A stretch of DNA of 64,000 nt from Agrypnia vestita (lineage: Eukaryota > Arthropoda > Insecta > Trichoptera > Phryganeidae): the NCBI GenBank assembly GCA_016648135.1, contig JADDOH010004207.1:186001-250000 (forward strand), written 5' to 3'. Positions 20,481 through 31,604 of the stretch are shown here, one piece after another (positions within the stretch are counted from its first letter, which is position 1; every line of letters begins with the position of its first letter). Both the position numbers and the translations under genes were made by a program. The notes under the pieces are model-generated. The model worked only from the letters and a program-made list of their open reading frames with translations, was not told where the DNA came from and did not search any database.

Positions 20481-22100
20481 GCTTTAAAAATCTACAGGAA
20501 TGAGTGAATGATGAATGAAAATGAAAAAAATGCTGTCCAAACAGGTTAGATAGGATTTTTTAATCCTATCCAACCTAAAAAAATTATATCCAAAGTTCAA
20601 AGCTTTTGAGAAAAAAAATTATTCATGTAACAAACCTAAAAAATTTGGGCAATATAAAAATTAGAAATTTTCAAAAGAGTACGTCAAATTGTTTATCTAC
20701 AATTGGTCAATTATTTCCTTACCCTTTGATATCGTATTTCATCTTCAAATCCAACATCCAGCAGCAAACCTTCATTTGTTGCGCTTTGTCTATAATAATA
20801 TTTTTAATTGATAATGAATTCTTTATACACACTGTAGTATTTTTTGTGATTGTAGGCTACATGTCGTAGATACGTATGTTTGATTACAGGTTGTCACATT
20901 GTAGAAAACAAAAGTAAGAGATTTGATGACCATGCATTTATTGTAACTTATTTATTTTTTATAAATAAAATAATAACAATGTCTACATCTACTAAATGTG
21001 ATTCAATAAATCTTGAATGATCAACACAAATCTCAATTCAATTTTTAATGTTTTATGGGCGAGTATTCCAAGTAATTCCGGGATTTTCTGATCAAAATGC
21101 ATAATAATTATAAAACTTTAGAACCATGCTCTATGCTATTCTATGTAGTTGAGAATGTAATATTTCTTCATGTGGAATTAAGAGACAAAAAATATTTTTT
21201 CAAGATGACTATGGGCCGGTGGTATAAACTTGGGTTATAGTAATCTTTCATTTAAACCGTCGATTATTGCGTTTTCCACCAATCATCTATGTATAGTAAA
21301 CCAAATTGATGCAATCGCCCCTAAATCGTAATATTTCATGTGTGCATATAGCATAACCAGATATTTTTGATCAGTGGTAACAGATATATATATTTTTTAC
21401 ATCTTTCTAGTGATGAAAAATCTTTATGTCCGTTTGTGGGATTTTCCACTGGCCCGAAGCTGCCAGAAATTTCGGATTGTCATTCAGCCCGGCACCTGCA
21501 CAACTGTACCTGCACAGCCGTGGTCCGTACGTCGCCGTGGGAGGGAGGACGTCACAAATTAGATTTGAATGGTCTTATCTTTGGAGACATGAAAAAATGA
21601 GGTTAGGAGCTTTGTCAACGATCTTAAAAAAAATATCAAAAAAACATTGTCAATGACTTTTAAAAATATGCATGAATTATATCTGTTTGCTGTCAGTAAA
21701 AATATAGTTCAGCAGTACCGATAGTTATTATGTACAATACTCATGTGTAAAGTATCTCAAAGTATTTTATAATGTGCTTTATAAATAAATTCGAATGACA
21801 AAAAAAAAAAAATATTTCATGAAAATACCACGCGTAAAACAAGAGAGCATGAAAGTGTAGAAGAAAAACATTATCGTTTAGTTTAAAAAGATGACAGGAT
21901 GAAGTCGGAAAAGTAAAGAAAATCGATATGAGTAAGTGAGATGAGGAGATATGAAAAGGTTACACAGTGAACAAAAGTACTTCAGCCCATTTGGATATAT
22001 GTAAAACGAATAAAGCGACTTGTAAATATGAGGCGATGACGACGAATACAAGTTGAATAAGTGCATGTCTATCTGTTTTATATCTTTAGATTGATTTAAA
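20481..22100. other. AT-rich sequence, nothing recognised
   Basis: One GC-richer patch at 21430-21560 gives overlapping frames in all phases, none with a known motif. Confidence 0.4.
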
Positions 22101-22104
22101 TCAA

Positions 22105-22168
22105 AGGCTGTGTTTAGAATTTAAAACTGTGCAATATTTTGCACAGTTTTAAATCCTAAACACAGCCT
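22105..22168. repeat. Near-perfect 30-bp inverted repeat with 4-base loop
   Basis: Arms 22105-22134 and 22139-22168 differ at one position (AGGCTGTGTTTAGAATTT versus the complement of AAATCCTAAACACAGCCT). Loop TATT. Any transcript would fold into a stable hairpin; it may be a tiny fold-back element. Confidence 0.95.
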
Positions 22169-22452
22169 ACCCTTTACCCTTGTATATATTTTAAAACTGT
22201 TCATATTAAGTTTTTATTATTTTCTATTTTATACAACATTCAAAATTAATTTTCTTTAAACGAACAATAATTTTATATCTTCTCAATATGTCTTAAATCG
22301 TTTTTCATTGAAATTAATACAAGCAAAGTGTTAAATTCTCACAGGAAATTTATAGAAATATACATCGTAGACAAGCAGGAATGCGATACTTGAAGATTGT
22401 TTAACCCTAGTCAATTAGTCAATAAACAGATTATAAATTAAACATTAGATGG

Positions 22453-23343
22453 ATATCTGTTTTAATCCTTCTATACATAAACGATTTATGTAAGCTAACA
22501 ACGGGGGGGAAAATAGTTACTTTTGCAGACGATACAATACTCCTGTCTCACGCTTCAACATGGGATTTTGTTTTCAAAGCAGCTGAACTGGTTTGCAACA
22601 TAGTAAAACACTGGCTGGAAAATAATTTGCTAATAGTCAATCTCATAAAAACTAAGTATTTGACATTCAGCATAGATAAAAGAGGGCAGCCATCTAGCGA
22701 TTTAAAATTGACTAAGCATGATTGCCAACACCAAAATTGTGGTTGCACCCCCTTGGAAAATGCAGATAGTGTGAAATACTTGGGAATCATAATAGACAGG
22801 CACCTAAACTGGAAACTTCACATTGAACTATTATCGGGAAAACTTCAAAAACTCATTTATATATTTAAATCCATACGTAATATTTTTAATAAACAGAAAC
22901 TCAAAACTATATTTAATGCTCTTGCCCAGTCATTTTTGAACCATGCGATTCCAAGTTGGGGAGGTACTTACAAAATCACATTAAAACCAGTAATAACGGC
23001 ACAAAAAACCTTGCTCCGAGTCATTAATAAGAAACCATTTATATACCAATTAGACAGACTATTCAGAGAACTTAATGTACTGGACGTTAGATAGCTATTC
23101 GTTAAGTTTACCCTCATCTCCTACATCAAAAACACAAATCACCTAACAGCAACCAGTAACTCACATTCACATAATACTAAACAAGCATTACGAAACCTTG
23201 ACGAAATACCAAAAACTAAGACAACACATGGACAGAAAAATTACTCATACATAGGGCCTAAAATATTTAACATATTTAAAACAGACTTCCCGACAATCAG
23301 AATATACTCAATTAATAAAATAAAATCTTTAGCAAACAACTGA
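22453..23343 (+). pseudogene. Non-LTR retrotransposon reverse transcriptase, 5'-truncated and broken
   Basis: One frame reads SVLILLYINDLCKL, then VTFADDTILLSHAS (catalytic ADD at 22525-22533), SVKYLGIIIDRHLNWKLHI, and a C-terminal region with NHAIPSWGG. It is interrupted by TAG at 23092-23094, after which LFVKFTLISYI..YSYIGPKIFN continues in the same frame to TGA 23341-23343. This is the palm/thumb and C-terminal end of a reverse transcriptase of the Jockey/CR1-like group. The usual GPLLF residues in the motif before YIND are missing, so there is also an internal deletion. The 5' half (endonuclease, fingers) is absent, as expected for truncated reverse transcription. The clade is uncertain. 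Confidence 0.75.
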
Positions 23344-23805
23344 CTTACCTCTAAAGCTGGAACAGCAACTGATAATTTACTTACTATAATTGCATAATAA
23401 TGTATATAAATAAAAATATATACCTATATAAATTAAATAATTAATTAAGGAAAATAAAAAATAATCTTAAACAAAACTTTAACACTTTTTACATTAAGCA
23501 ATATTCTACACATTTCTCTTGGATTTATGACTCACTCAACCTATCATTAACATTGCACTTGATACTTTGTAGATACATGATAATTACCTTATGAAAACAA
23601 ATATTATTGACGAATTCAAAAAAAAATTATAATTGTGTTCTATATTGCCACTCTGAGATAGGCGTACCCTAGTAGAGTGGCATAATCCACAAATCTAACA
23701 ACAAAAAAAGTGTGTAATGTTATCTTATATTTTTATTTTTAAATTATTATTAAATGCCTATATATTGTAAACAAGGATTTTTTGAAATAAATAAATAATG
23801 AAATA
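23344..23805 (+). mobile_element. 3' untranslated tail of the LINE
   Basis: Follows the LINE stop and ends in an AAATAAATAAATAATGAAAT repeat (about 23785-23808), the usual short A-rich tandem end of these elements. The exact boundary is not defined. Confidence 0.5.
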
Positions 23806-24825
23806 AATATCTGCAAACGTCTATAAAATCATGTACTCGCATAAATTTTGAAAAGCATTCAATTACCAAAATTTTATTAAAAGCATATCTGTAATAATTT
23901 AAAATTATCCAATTCTAAGGTTCAAGGATCAATCACACCTTTCTTTACATTACATGAATTTATGCAAACTGCAAAATTCAGTTAAACTAATAAAATAACT
24001 CGATTGTTGGACGCTGGAATCATCTTTTCTAGCGTCAAATTTAATCATATTATTTTCTTTATTTTTAAACACAAAACGACTATTCTCATTCTAAGGCCTA
24101 TTTAACATGACGACAGACATGTCTAAACAAATCGTAATATTTAATTTGATAAATTTAATTTGTTATTTAAATACTTGCAAAACATCCTCGCGTCGCGCTG
24201 GCATTGTGGTTCAATGCTCAACGGAGACTCCTACGCAAATGACGAAAAAAATGTGAAATGTCTGTCAGTCGTTTTGCCATTTGTCAGTTATTCGGTCACA
24301 CCCATGGATTTCTTGAAATGTAGTGTAGGGTTATCGATATGAATACAATACTCCTTTTTGTAAATGATGTTTCTAGCAATTTTCTCATTTCATTTCAGAA
24401 AAAAAGGAATAATTAAAAAAATATATATTTTATTGATTCATCAGAAAAAGGAACATCATTTTATTTAATTAAAATCACTGCAAAATCAATGCTAACTGGA
24501 ATATAAAAAAAATAAACCAAACAATTAGATTTATCTAATATTTTCATTTGTTATAGAATATATTTAAATAATTATTTATACTTTTACAAATATATTTAAA
24601 AATAGATAGAGATACATAAAGGTGTAAAGAAAATTTATTTCAGATATTTTAATTTTATTATAGATATATTTATTGTATTTAATACATCCTTATAGAAAGT
24701 TCTTGATTTTAGTAGTTCATTTACACGTATAAACATAAAATATATACGTTTTTAAGATATTCGAAACGGTAGGTGGATGTGGATGTTAACCTAAAATAAC
24801 TTATAAAATATTACACTAAACGTGG
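23806..24825. other. AT-rich sequence, nothing recognised
   Basis: No supported gene or repeat. Confidence 0.4.
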
Positions 24826-24827
24826 CT

Positions 24828-24985
24828 TGAACACGTCTTCCGAATGTCAAATGAGCGACTGGCAGATTAGGCTTGATTACTCAACAAGTACCGAAACGGC
24901 GTAAGACAGCAGAAACGGAAGCGCCATGTCTAGTATTTGGGCTCCCGATCCTCCAAGGGGAGAAGATAGTAATGATGAAAATAAA
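24828..24985 (+). pseudogene. LINE 3'-end remnant
   Basis: One frame reads WLEHVFRMSNERLAD and then QQKRKR-like residues, resembling the GHV-R-M tail of RTE-like LINEs. A GATGATG-type run (24973) follows, typical of their 3' ends. Weak. Confidence 0.3.
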
Positions 24986-25045
24986 AAGGCATATTGCTTT
25001 TAATAGTCAATGTCTAGGCTGAATATGTTGTTATTTTGGTAATAA

Positions 25046-25186
25046 GGCCCGAATATAGAGACAATACTTAGTGATTTAAGGAATAAATAAAATACATTTT
25101 TATAGCGTAATTCGCAGTACAAAATAACACTTTTAATGCGTACCTTAACCTTTAAATCGTTTAAGTATTGATTCTGTACTCGGGCC
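25046..25186. mobile_element. PIF/Harbinger-type MITE, copy 1
   Basis: A 141-bp element with termini GGCCCGA and TCGGGCC and TAA on both sides (25043-25045, 25187-25189). Inverted repeats extend about 35 bp with mismatches (GACAATACTTA versus the complement of TAAGTATTGATTC). TAA/TTA duplication and GG-starting ends are the mark of PIF/Harbinger. No coding capacity, so mobilised in trans if at all. A second copy is at 42400-42507. Confidence 0.75.
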
Positions 25187-25189
25187 TAA

Positions 25190-26260
25190 GTGTAGGTTCC
25201 GCCGAGCAGTTTTGTGAGTCGCGTCCCTTGTTTCACGCCTCTAATTGAACCCCGAATTAAAATAACAATTGAATTACGCTGTGGACTGAAATGGATTCTC
25301 TAGAATCACCCGAGGTGACTGCGCCCATAAGTGTCGGTGCCCACATCGGATGATTTTATTTGGAAAATTATACTTTCCCCTTTATATAAAATCTCTATTG
25401 ACATACTCAAATATTAAAACATCCTTCACTAATGAAATGAGTTTCGTGTTAGTTTATAAGTAACTTACGGTAGCGATTTCGGTAGCTACTGTTTCCTTTA
25501 AAAAGCAGTATAAATAGAACTAGTTTGTTAATCTTGAGGTAAAGACACTCATTTAGTGGTCTAGAATTTGAGCTTCGTTCCAGGAGATACTCAAGTTAGT
25601 TCAATTTAAGCTTAGTAAGAATAATTAATACGATATGTATTTCGTTTTTTAACCTACTTTAGATATCACCTATACTTTATTTTAATAAAAAAAAGTAATG
25701 TTTGCACCGCATTCTATAAAACGCCAGTGGTTAAAATACCTCGTAAATTTAAAAATGTCCAAGAACCGAGCTAAAATAAAAAATAAAAAAATAAAGTTTT
25801 TTGCATTTTGTAAAATTTTATTATTCTAACAATATTAGTTTACAGTCCCTGTAGATAGAAGTGAATATATGCAAAAGCGCTACTATCCATATGGATAGTG
25901 GCGGTTTTAAATCCAAATGCCTCAAATGCTCTTATATATATAAACAAACATTTTTACAATAAGTTGTTAACTTCTAGTAGTTCTTTAATATGAACTTCAT
26001 TTGAATTTGGAATTCTAAGTCAAATGCAAAATATCGAACTTCAAACTGGCCAGTATTAGAAAACGACCCTTCCTAGGTAAGGATCTAGTATAATGAACGT
26101 TCTTTGCTGAAAGCCGAGTGATCGAATAGCTCGTTGGATCAAAAACATACAAATAATTGAAGGAGGCAACTGGGTGCGAAGGTAAATAGATAGAGGGTTG
26201 TGGCGGTCGCCAAGAGAAGACGTCATCCAACATAAAATGAATGTGAGTTGAAAAATTTTT
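25190..26260. other. AT-rich sequence, nothing recognised
   Basis: No supported coding frame. A poly-T tract (26256-26270) leads into the long palindrome that follows. Confidence 0.4.
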
Positions 26261-26267
26261 TTTTTTT

Positions 26268-26403
26268 TTTTTAGCGAGATTTAAAATAAATTAAATTTTA
26301 ATAAATATTATTATTAAGTTCTACGGGTTAAGTAGTACCTTAACCCGTAGAACTTAATAATAATATTTATTAAAATTTAATTTATTTTAAATCTCGCTAA
26401 AAA
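26268..26403. repeat. Perfect palindrome: 65-bp arms, 6-base loop
   Basis: Arms 26268-26332 and 26339-26403 are exact reverse complements by eye over all 65 bases; loop TAGTAC. The ends lie in a T run on the left and an A run on the right. Such a structure is unstable in replication, so exact identity implies a recent origin, for example a fold-back event, or a sequencing/assembly artefact. A transcript would form a long double-stranded hairpin that could feed small-RNA pathways. Confidence 0.95.
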
Positions 26404-26484
26404 TAAATATGGAGTTCTACAAATTAAACACAAAAACCATAAATAAATGAGTTGAAAAAGAATATTAATACCTCATAAACCACA

Positions 26485-26620
26485 ATCGCTGGACTGACGA
26501 AGTCAAATTCTGCGGATATACGTAGCAGCGAATAACAATGGACAGAGAAAAGTGGAAGACACTTGGCGAGGCCTTCATCCAGCAACGGATAGAAAACAAG
26601 CTGATGATGATGAGGATTCC
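26485..26620 (+). pseudogene. LINE 3'-end remnant
   Basis: Encodes RWTDEVKFCGYT, a stop, then QRITMDREKWKTLGEAFIQQ, followed by a GATGATGATGAGG 3' end. Same family as the minus copy at 12185-12340. Only the extreme C-terminus is kept. Confidence 0.6.
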
Positions 26621-26819
26621 ACGCAACTTGCAAGAAACCTACAACTCAACCAAACATCCAAAAATTTTATAAAATCATCATAAAAACTAACATTCGACCA
26701 AACACGAATGTTTGGTTGTGTAAAAATAAACGAAACAATTAAAAAAAATGCTGTGGCAATCGAGCTCCAACAATTCCGACAAAAGTTTTGTCCGAGCGAG
26801 GTGTGGAAAAAATCTCCCA

Positions 26820-27000
26820 AAATGTTAACCATTTAACATGTTTTCAAAAAGCAATGTCCGACAGCTCGTATTACAATCGTCAGCCGCAAACCGCGCGAGC
26901 CATTAAAAGTTGGCGCCCGCGGGAGCTGCGCTTGTCGCCCTGGACAATTATTGGAAGCCGAATGTTTCAAATCGTTTCGAGAAAAAATAACTCTCGTTAA
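26820..27000. promoter_or_regulatory. GC-rich patch, possible conserved non-coding element
   Basis: A short GC-rich segment (AAAGTTGGCGCCCGCGGGAG near 26907) with GACAATTATTGG (26941). Composition differs from flanks; no gene recognised. Confidence 0.2.
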
Positions 27001-27199
27001 TATTGAGGTACCACAATCATAATTTCTAGTTTTATTGAAATCGCTCACTTATCAATACAATTACATTGTATTATATGGGAAATATATAAACAAAACCGTC
27101 GAGTACGCAAAATACGAAAATGTTAGCAGTTAGTATACGATTGTATACTAACAAATTAAAAAACAAAAATTAAAGTATGAACAATCAAAATATAAAAAT

Positions 27200-27265
27200 T
27201 ATATATGGGCTCTGAAACATGTTGATATTTTTCAATTTATAAGTAGGGAAAACAAAGTTTTTTTT
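27200..27265 (+). mobile_element. Penelope-type terminus fragment
   Basis: GGCTCTGAAACATGTTGATA, then ATAAGTAGGG and ACAAAGTT, match the segment after the hammerhead-like core at 57449-57500. The 5' half of the core (CTGATGA) is missing. Confidence 0.45.
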
Positions 27266-28395
27266 AAATTATATTAATAATGTGACCACAAAATTATTTT
27301 GCTTTTTTTGAAGAAATTATTTTTCAATTCAATGCGGTATAAAATTGATAATTTTGGATGTCATCTATGATAAAAAAAATTCATTAACTGTAAGACAGAT
27401 CACACAATATCTTTACAAATAAAAAAAATACCCGACAATTATGCTCTCTTGGTCACTAATGAAAAGAAGAGAAATAAGAAGGATGATTATTTTGGATTAA
27501 TTAATGCTTCGAATTATATTATTACAAATATCATTTTAACATTTGTAATGCTCAATATTTATAGTAATATAGGCTAACTATTTTAATGTCCCTTCAGCTA
27601 ATAAAATCATTTAATAATTTCTTGGCTCCATGAAGGTATTCTCTATCAAGGAATGGTAAAAGTATGTAAAATTTTACTTGTAAGATAAATCTGCATGCTG
27701 AGAGACTTGTTGAACACTACCACATACATACTCGTGAACATACTCATTCAGTAACAGATTACAGACACAGCACAAGGCAACCAGCAAACAACTTCACACC
27801 AGTATTGAGAGCAACGAATTCTCCCAACTCTTTTACATGTTGTTAGTTCCGAAACTGTATGATTCGCTTAACACACATATTCGAAATCGTCCACTAAAAA
27901 AAATAATTAAAATGTACCCAGCATTTGATTAAAATAAGTAAAGATCAGTCAGAAGTAAAGCTGTGTAACATTACTAATTGAATATCAATTTTTTAGTTAA
28001 CGTTTAGCTTAATTTGAAAATAGTAAGAATATTGATGCGTCACGTATTCCGTGTTTGCATCACCATTTTAAAAAATATAAACAAAATCTAAAACCGTCAA
28101 CAATTTATTTTAAGATATTCAACACAAATTATAATTTTATGTATCAATTTTTTATTATTTTTTAAAACGGCATTATCTTATCACCACAAAAAACTGTAAC
28201 CTTAATATAGACAAGTCTAGCAAAGTAGCTAGGACAAACTATCAGACTATCAGGGTGACATTTACTGCATCTGGCATTAAGAAAAGTCAATCCGATTATA
28301 TTTGAAACGTTATTTGAACTCAATTTTGGAATTCCGTCAGTAGAGGAAATCAAACATTCACCATTTCCACCCTTGATAGAATACATTTCCATATT
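27266..28395. other. AT-rich sequence; SINE tail copy at 28000-28065
   Basis: 28000-28065 (GTTTAGCTTAATTTGAAAA..AATATTGATGCG) is the plus-strand partner of the SINE-like tail at 13125-13210. The remainder shows nothing recognisable. Confidence 0.4.
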
Positions 28396-28399
28396 TCAG

Positions 28400-28515
28400 C
28401 CATATTCCAGCCGTATGACAGGTCATAAGCCCGATAAACACACAAAGGCTTTCATACCTACATTCCCATAAAAAAATTTCGCCTCCATGAGACATCTATA
28501 ATATATCTTGATTAA
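28400..28515 (+). repeat. Dispersed repeat family B, copy 1
   Basis: Shared order: GGTCATAAGCCC, CTTTCATACCTAC, CCCATAAAAA, TTTCG, ATGAGACATCTATAATATAT and TTGATTAAT. Matching blocks occur at 33520, 36628, 44855, 45110 and 61950, always on the same strand. Confidence 0.6.
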
Positions 28516-28739
28516 TGATGTCCCCTGAGATAAAAATCCAGTACTGTTTTCTTTGAAATATTCTGAAAATACATAAATAAAGAGACCAGCATTGGTGGCG
28601 TTTCCAACAGTTAGTAAAAGACCTGGCGAGGTAAACCAAAATTAGAATATGGCCCTGTTTCAACAGACATGTACGAACGAGGCAACTGTGGTACGTGGAG
28701 ATAGATGGTAAACTGATTGTCCGCAGAGAAGCGATCGTA

Positions 28740-29105
28740 CTGTACCTACAAGCCGTGGCGACAACTATCGACCATCGCCAAAACAGAGAGTCGGAATCTG
28801 GACGGTCCGTGGCCAAAAGTACATAGCGCCGCGTACGGCCCGGCCTGGGAAAGCGGTCGCGGACACGCGGTCACGTAGAGCTCCGTGATGTACGGGAACC
28901 GAGCGCCGGCGAGGACCATCCTTCGCGCCCGCGCTACACAACGCAACGCCCCTCGCGAGCCGCGCGCGGGCCGTAGAGGCCGGCGGCCGCCCGCGGCCCG
29001 GGCCGCCTTGTGGTGCGCGCCTCAGCCTGGATTCGCCGCGCTGCACCGAGCGTTGACTCTTGCGCTCTCGCCGCTGACACCGGGGGCGGAGTGTGCCCAA
29101 AATAA
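28740..29105. promoter_or_regulatory. CpG-island-like GC-rich segment
   Basis: The most GC- and CpG-rich stretch of the window (for example GCCGGCGGCCGCCCGCGGCC near 28979). Overlapping frames on both strands (60-111 codons) reflect composition and have no recognisable domain. It may be a promoter or a GC-rich first exon; no TATA box, splice site pair or transcript direction can be assigned. Confidence 0.3.
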
Positions 29106-29547
29106 ATATTGCTCATAATATATTCAAATTACACATTTTTCATTTGCAGTCCACTTACTTGTGTACGAAATCGACCGTTTAGAATAGGTATGTTGACAAA
29201 ATATGGTGATACTTTGATGAGAATACGGTGCAATGCAGAGAATACTGTTAACAATCTTTGAAATCACTTACCTCCATAAGTGTTGATATAAGGACCTTTA
29301 TTTTTTTATATTAGGTCCCAACATTTTTTTTTTATTTCTTTCTTTTCCATTTTTTTTCTTTTCTTTTCGATACTATGTTCTTATATAAATAAAATAAATT
29401 TAATATTACATTATATGTAAATATCGACATCCTTTACGTAAACTAAGGCATCTACAAAAATTAATATTAGAGGAGAGCTCGATAATGCACTCATTAGGCG
29501 AAACGCGTCTCAAAAAATGAGAAATATAAAACTTAAAAACAAGCTTT
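29106..29547. other. AT-rich sequence before mariner copy 2
   Basis: 29472-29515 holds a GGCGAAACGCGTC phrase resembling a Penelope-type end, but no full core. Nothing else recognised. Confidence 0.35.
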
Positions 29548-29549
29548 TA

Positions 29550-30834
29550 TTAGGTCCTTACATATGAAATTGGCGTTTTGTCATACTGGCAAATTTGATC
29601 TCAAATATCTTCTCTTTGGTTAGGAATTCCAAATCCAAATTTATACAGCTATTTACTCAAGTATTTGTGTTTTGAAAATTATAATTCATTTGTTTTTTCC
29701 TCAATTGTTTTTTTCTTTGCGTCACTCAGTTTACAAAATGAAAAATTTGAAATATCGCGTTATTTACGAGTACGAGTTCCACCATGGCACCAGTGCTGGA
29801 GAAACGGCTCGAAGGATTAATGATGTGTATGGCGACGGTGCCGCAAAAGAAAACACAGTGCGTTTTTGGTTCCAACGTTTTCGTTCTGGAAATTTCGACC
29901 TGCAGAACAAGCCTCGTGGACGGCCGGAGACCAAAGTTGATAATGAAGAATTGAAGGCTATTGTGGAAGCGGATCCATCGCAAACCACATACGAGTTAGC
30001 TGCAGGCTGCGGTGTTAGTGATAAAACTGTTTTAATCCACTTGAAGCAAATTGGTAAGGTGAAAAAGCTTGAAAGGTGGATACCTCACGAATTGAGTGAA
30101 GCAAATCAACAAACGCGCGTTGACTGCTGCGTTGCGTTACTCAACCGGCACAATAATGAAGGGATTTTAAATCGAATCATTACCTGTGATGAAATGTGGA
30201 TCCTGTACGATAATCGGAAGCGCTCATCGCAATGGCTGAACCCTGCCGAACCAGCCAAACCATGCCCCAAGCGAAAATTGACTCCAAAAAAGTTACTTGT
30301 GAGCGTTTGGTGGACTAGTGCTGGTGTCGTTCACTACAGCTTTCTTAAATATGGCCAGACGATTACGGCAGATGTCTATTGTCAGCAACTGCAAACCATG
30401 ATGGAAAAGCTAGCTGCTAAACAATCGAGGCTGGGTAATCGCTCTAGGCCACTGCTGCTTCATGATAACGCTAGACCACACACTGCACAAAAGACGGCTA
30501 CCAAATTAGAGGAGCTTCAATTGGAATGTCTAAGACATCTACCGTATTCTCCGGACCTTGCCCCAACAGATTACCATTTTTTTCGAAATTTGGATAACTT
30601 CTTGCAAAGGAAAAAATTCAACTCCGATGGGGCAGTCCAAACCGCCTTCAAATATTTTATTGATTCCCGTCCGAATGGTTTTTTTAGTAAAGGGATCGAT
30701 GAACTACCTTTGAGATGGCAAAAGTGCATAGATAGCAATGGTACATACTTTGATTAAATAAATATATTATAATAAAAAAAATCGGCTTTATGTTCCTCCC
30801 ATACTAAACGCCAATTTCATATGTAAGTACTTAA
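29550..30834 (+). mobile_element. Mariner element, copy 2 (intact transposase)
   Basis: 1285-bp element with TA at 29548-29549 and 30835-30836. The left inverted repeat is the family form TTAGGTCCTTACATATGAAA. The right end carries two changes in its outermost 12 bases (reads GTAAGTACTTAA where other copies have GTAAGGACCTAA), in the region the transposase normally binds and cleaves. The element may therefore encode enzyme yet be a poor substrate itself. Confidence 0.95.
29738..30757 (+). CDS. Mariner transposase, full-length
   Basis: Cut-and-paste DNA transposase that would bind the inverted repeats and integrate at TA in the nucleus. The 339-residue frame is uninterrupted; family members are about 340-350 residues. 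Start chosen at ATG 29738 (MKNLKYRV); the frame is open further upstream but without another plausible ATG. Residues 1-110 form the helix-turn-helix DNA-binding region with RGRP at 60-63. WIPHEL is at 114-119. The catalytic triad is D151 (ITCDE), D243 (LLHDNARPH) and D278 (SPDLAPTDY, 270-279), with 34 residues between the last two, that is D,D34D. Odd: residue 153 is M where the other visible copies and most relatives have K (CDEKW), and several private substitutions (Y85, Y205, S230, G233, Y306) suggest drift away from the family consensus. Activity is uncertain. Confidence 0.9.
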   Translation: MKNLKYRVIYEYEFHHGTSAGETARRINDVYGDGAAKENTVRFWFQRFRSGNFDLQNKPRGRPETKVDNEELKAIVEADPSQTTYELAAGCGVSDKTVLIHLKQIGKVKKLERWIPHELSEANQQTRVDCCVALLNRHNNEGILNRIITCDEMWILYDNRKRSSQWLNPAEPAKPCPKRKLTPKKLLVSVWWTSAGVVHYSFLKYGQTITADVYCQQLQTMMEKLAAKQSRLGNRSRPLLLHDNARPHTAQKTATKLEELQLECLRHLPYSPDLAPTDYHFFRNLDNFLQRKKFNSDGAVQTAFKYFIDSRPNGFFSKGIDELPLRWQKCIDSNGTYFD

Positions 30835-30836
30835 TA

Positions 30837-31240
30837 TTTCCAATTTATTTCTATTAACTTACCTCCGAAACAATAAATTTACATTAGAGCTGTTTGATGT
30901 TTGGTTTTCCATACAAAATATGTCTGTTTGTCTACTTTTACGTCAATTTTTTTCTCTTAAAAAAGGATAAATATTTATTTTATTGCGATGAAGAGTATTT
31001 TCTATGTATTTATTGATATAAAAAAAAAACAAAAATTAATTTTTGTAAATGTTCGAATTAACGAAGGGACTGTCAATAGGTATACTTTAAATTTTATAAA
31101 AAATATTATTTTCTCGTAGACTAATTTTATACTTCTATTATTTTTTCGCTCAAATTAATGATTAGTTTATTAATTGGTTGAGCAAATTTGTAGATAGACA
31201 TTTAAAAAAATAAAATTTATTATTTGTCTTTTAATTAATC
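30837..31240. other. AT-rich sequence, nothing recognised
   Basis: 31241-31275 (TCAAATGTAAGTAG..AACAAATAATA) resembles the sequence after the minus hammerhead-like motif at 16660, a possible further Penelope-type end fragment. Confidence 0.35.
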
Positions 31241-31308
31241 AAATGTAAGTAGATTAAAACAAATAATAATATTTTTTTGATTAGTTTATTCATATTTAAT
31301 AGTATGTC

Positions 31309-31439
31309 CAGGGGGCGCGCGATGGAGAGGGGTGTTCTTTGGTAAAAAGCTCTAGAATTGGTGAAGTGGACTGAATTGTGATATTATTTATAAGTGTGTT
31401 TTTAGAATTCAACTAATTCAATTCACCGCGCACCCCCTG
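31309..31439. mobile_element. Short inverted-repeat element (131 bp)
   Basis: Ends CAGGGGGCGCGCG and the complement of CAGGGGGTGCGCG. The CAGGG start resembles hAT-type ends, but the expected 8-bp duplication is not visible, so the class is unproven. No coding capacity. Confidence 0.4.
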
Positions 31440-31604
31440 ACCTACCCGATTAGATTGATAATTTTTGAATTTAAGTTAGTTATTATCTATAACCTGATAA
31501 TGAGAGGGACTGCTCCTCTCGAGACAATAATAGTAATTAATAACTCATATTGTGTGTGTATTACAAAGATAAAATAAAACATATTTGCTTACTGTCTGCT
31601 ATAA

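Noticed and set aside
28765..29118. Open frames of 60-111 codons on both strands in the GC-rich island
   Set aside because: Three or more overlapping frames in both directions reflect a lack of A/T-rich stop codons; residues are low-complexity R/A/P/G without known domain.
29472..29515. Another hammerhead-like motif (GGCGAAACGCGTC)
   Set aside because: GAAAC and a following self-complementary ACGCGT are present, but there is no CUGANGA core at the right distance.
31309..31439. Firm assignment to hAT
   Set aside because: The CAGGGG ends fit, but the expected 8-bp target duplication is not seen.
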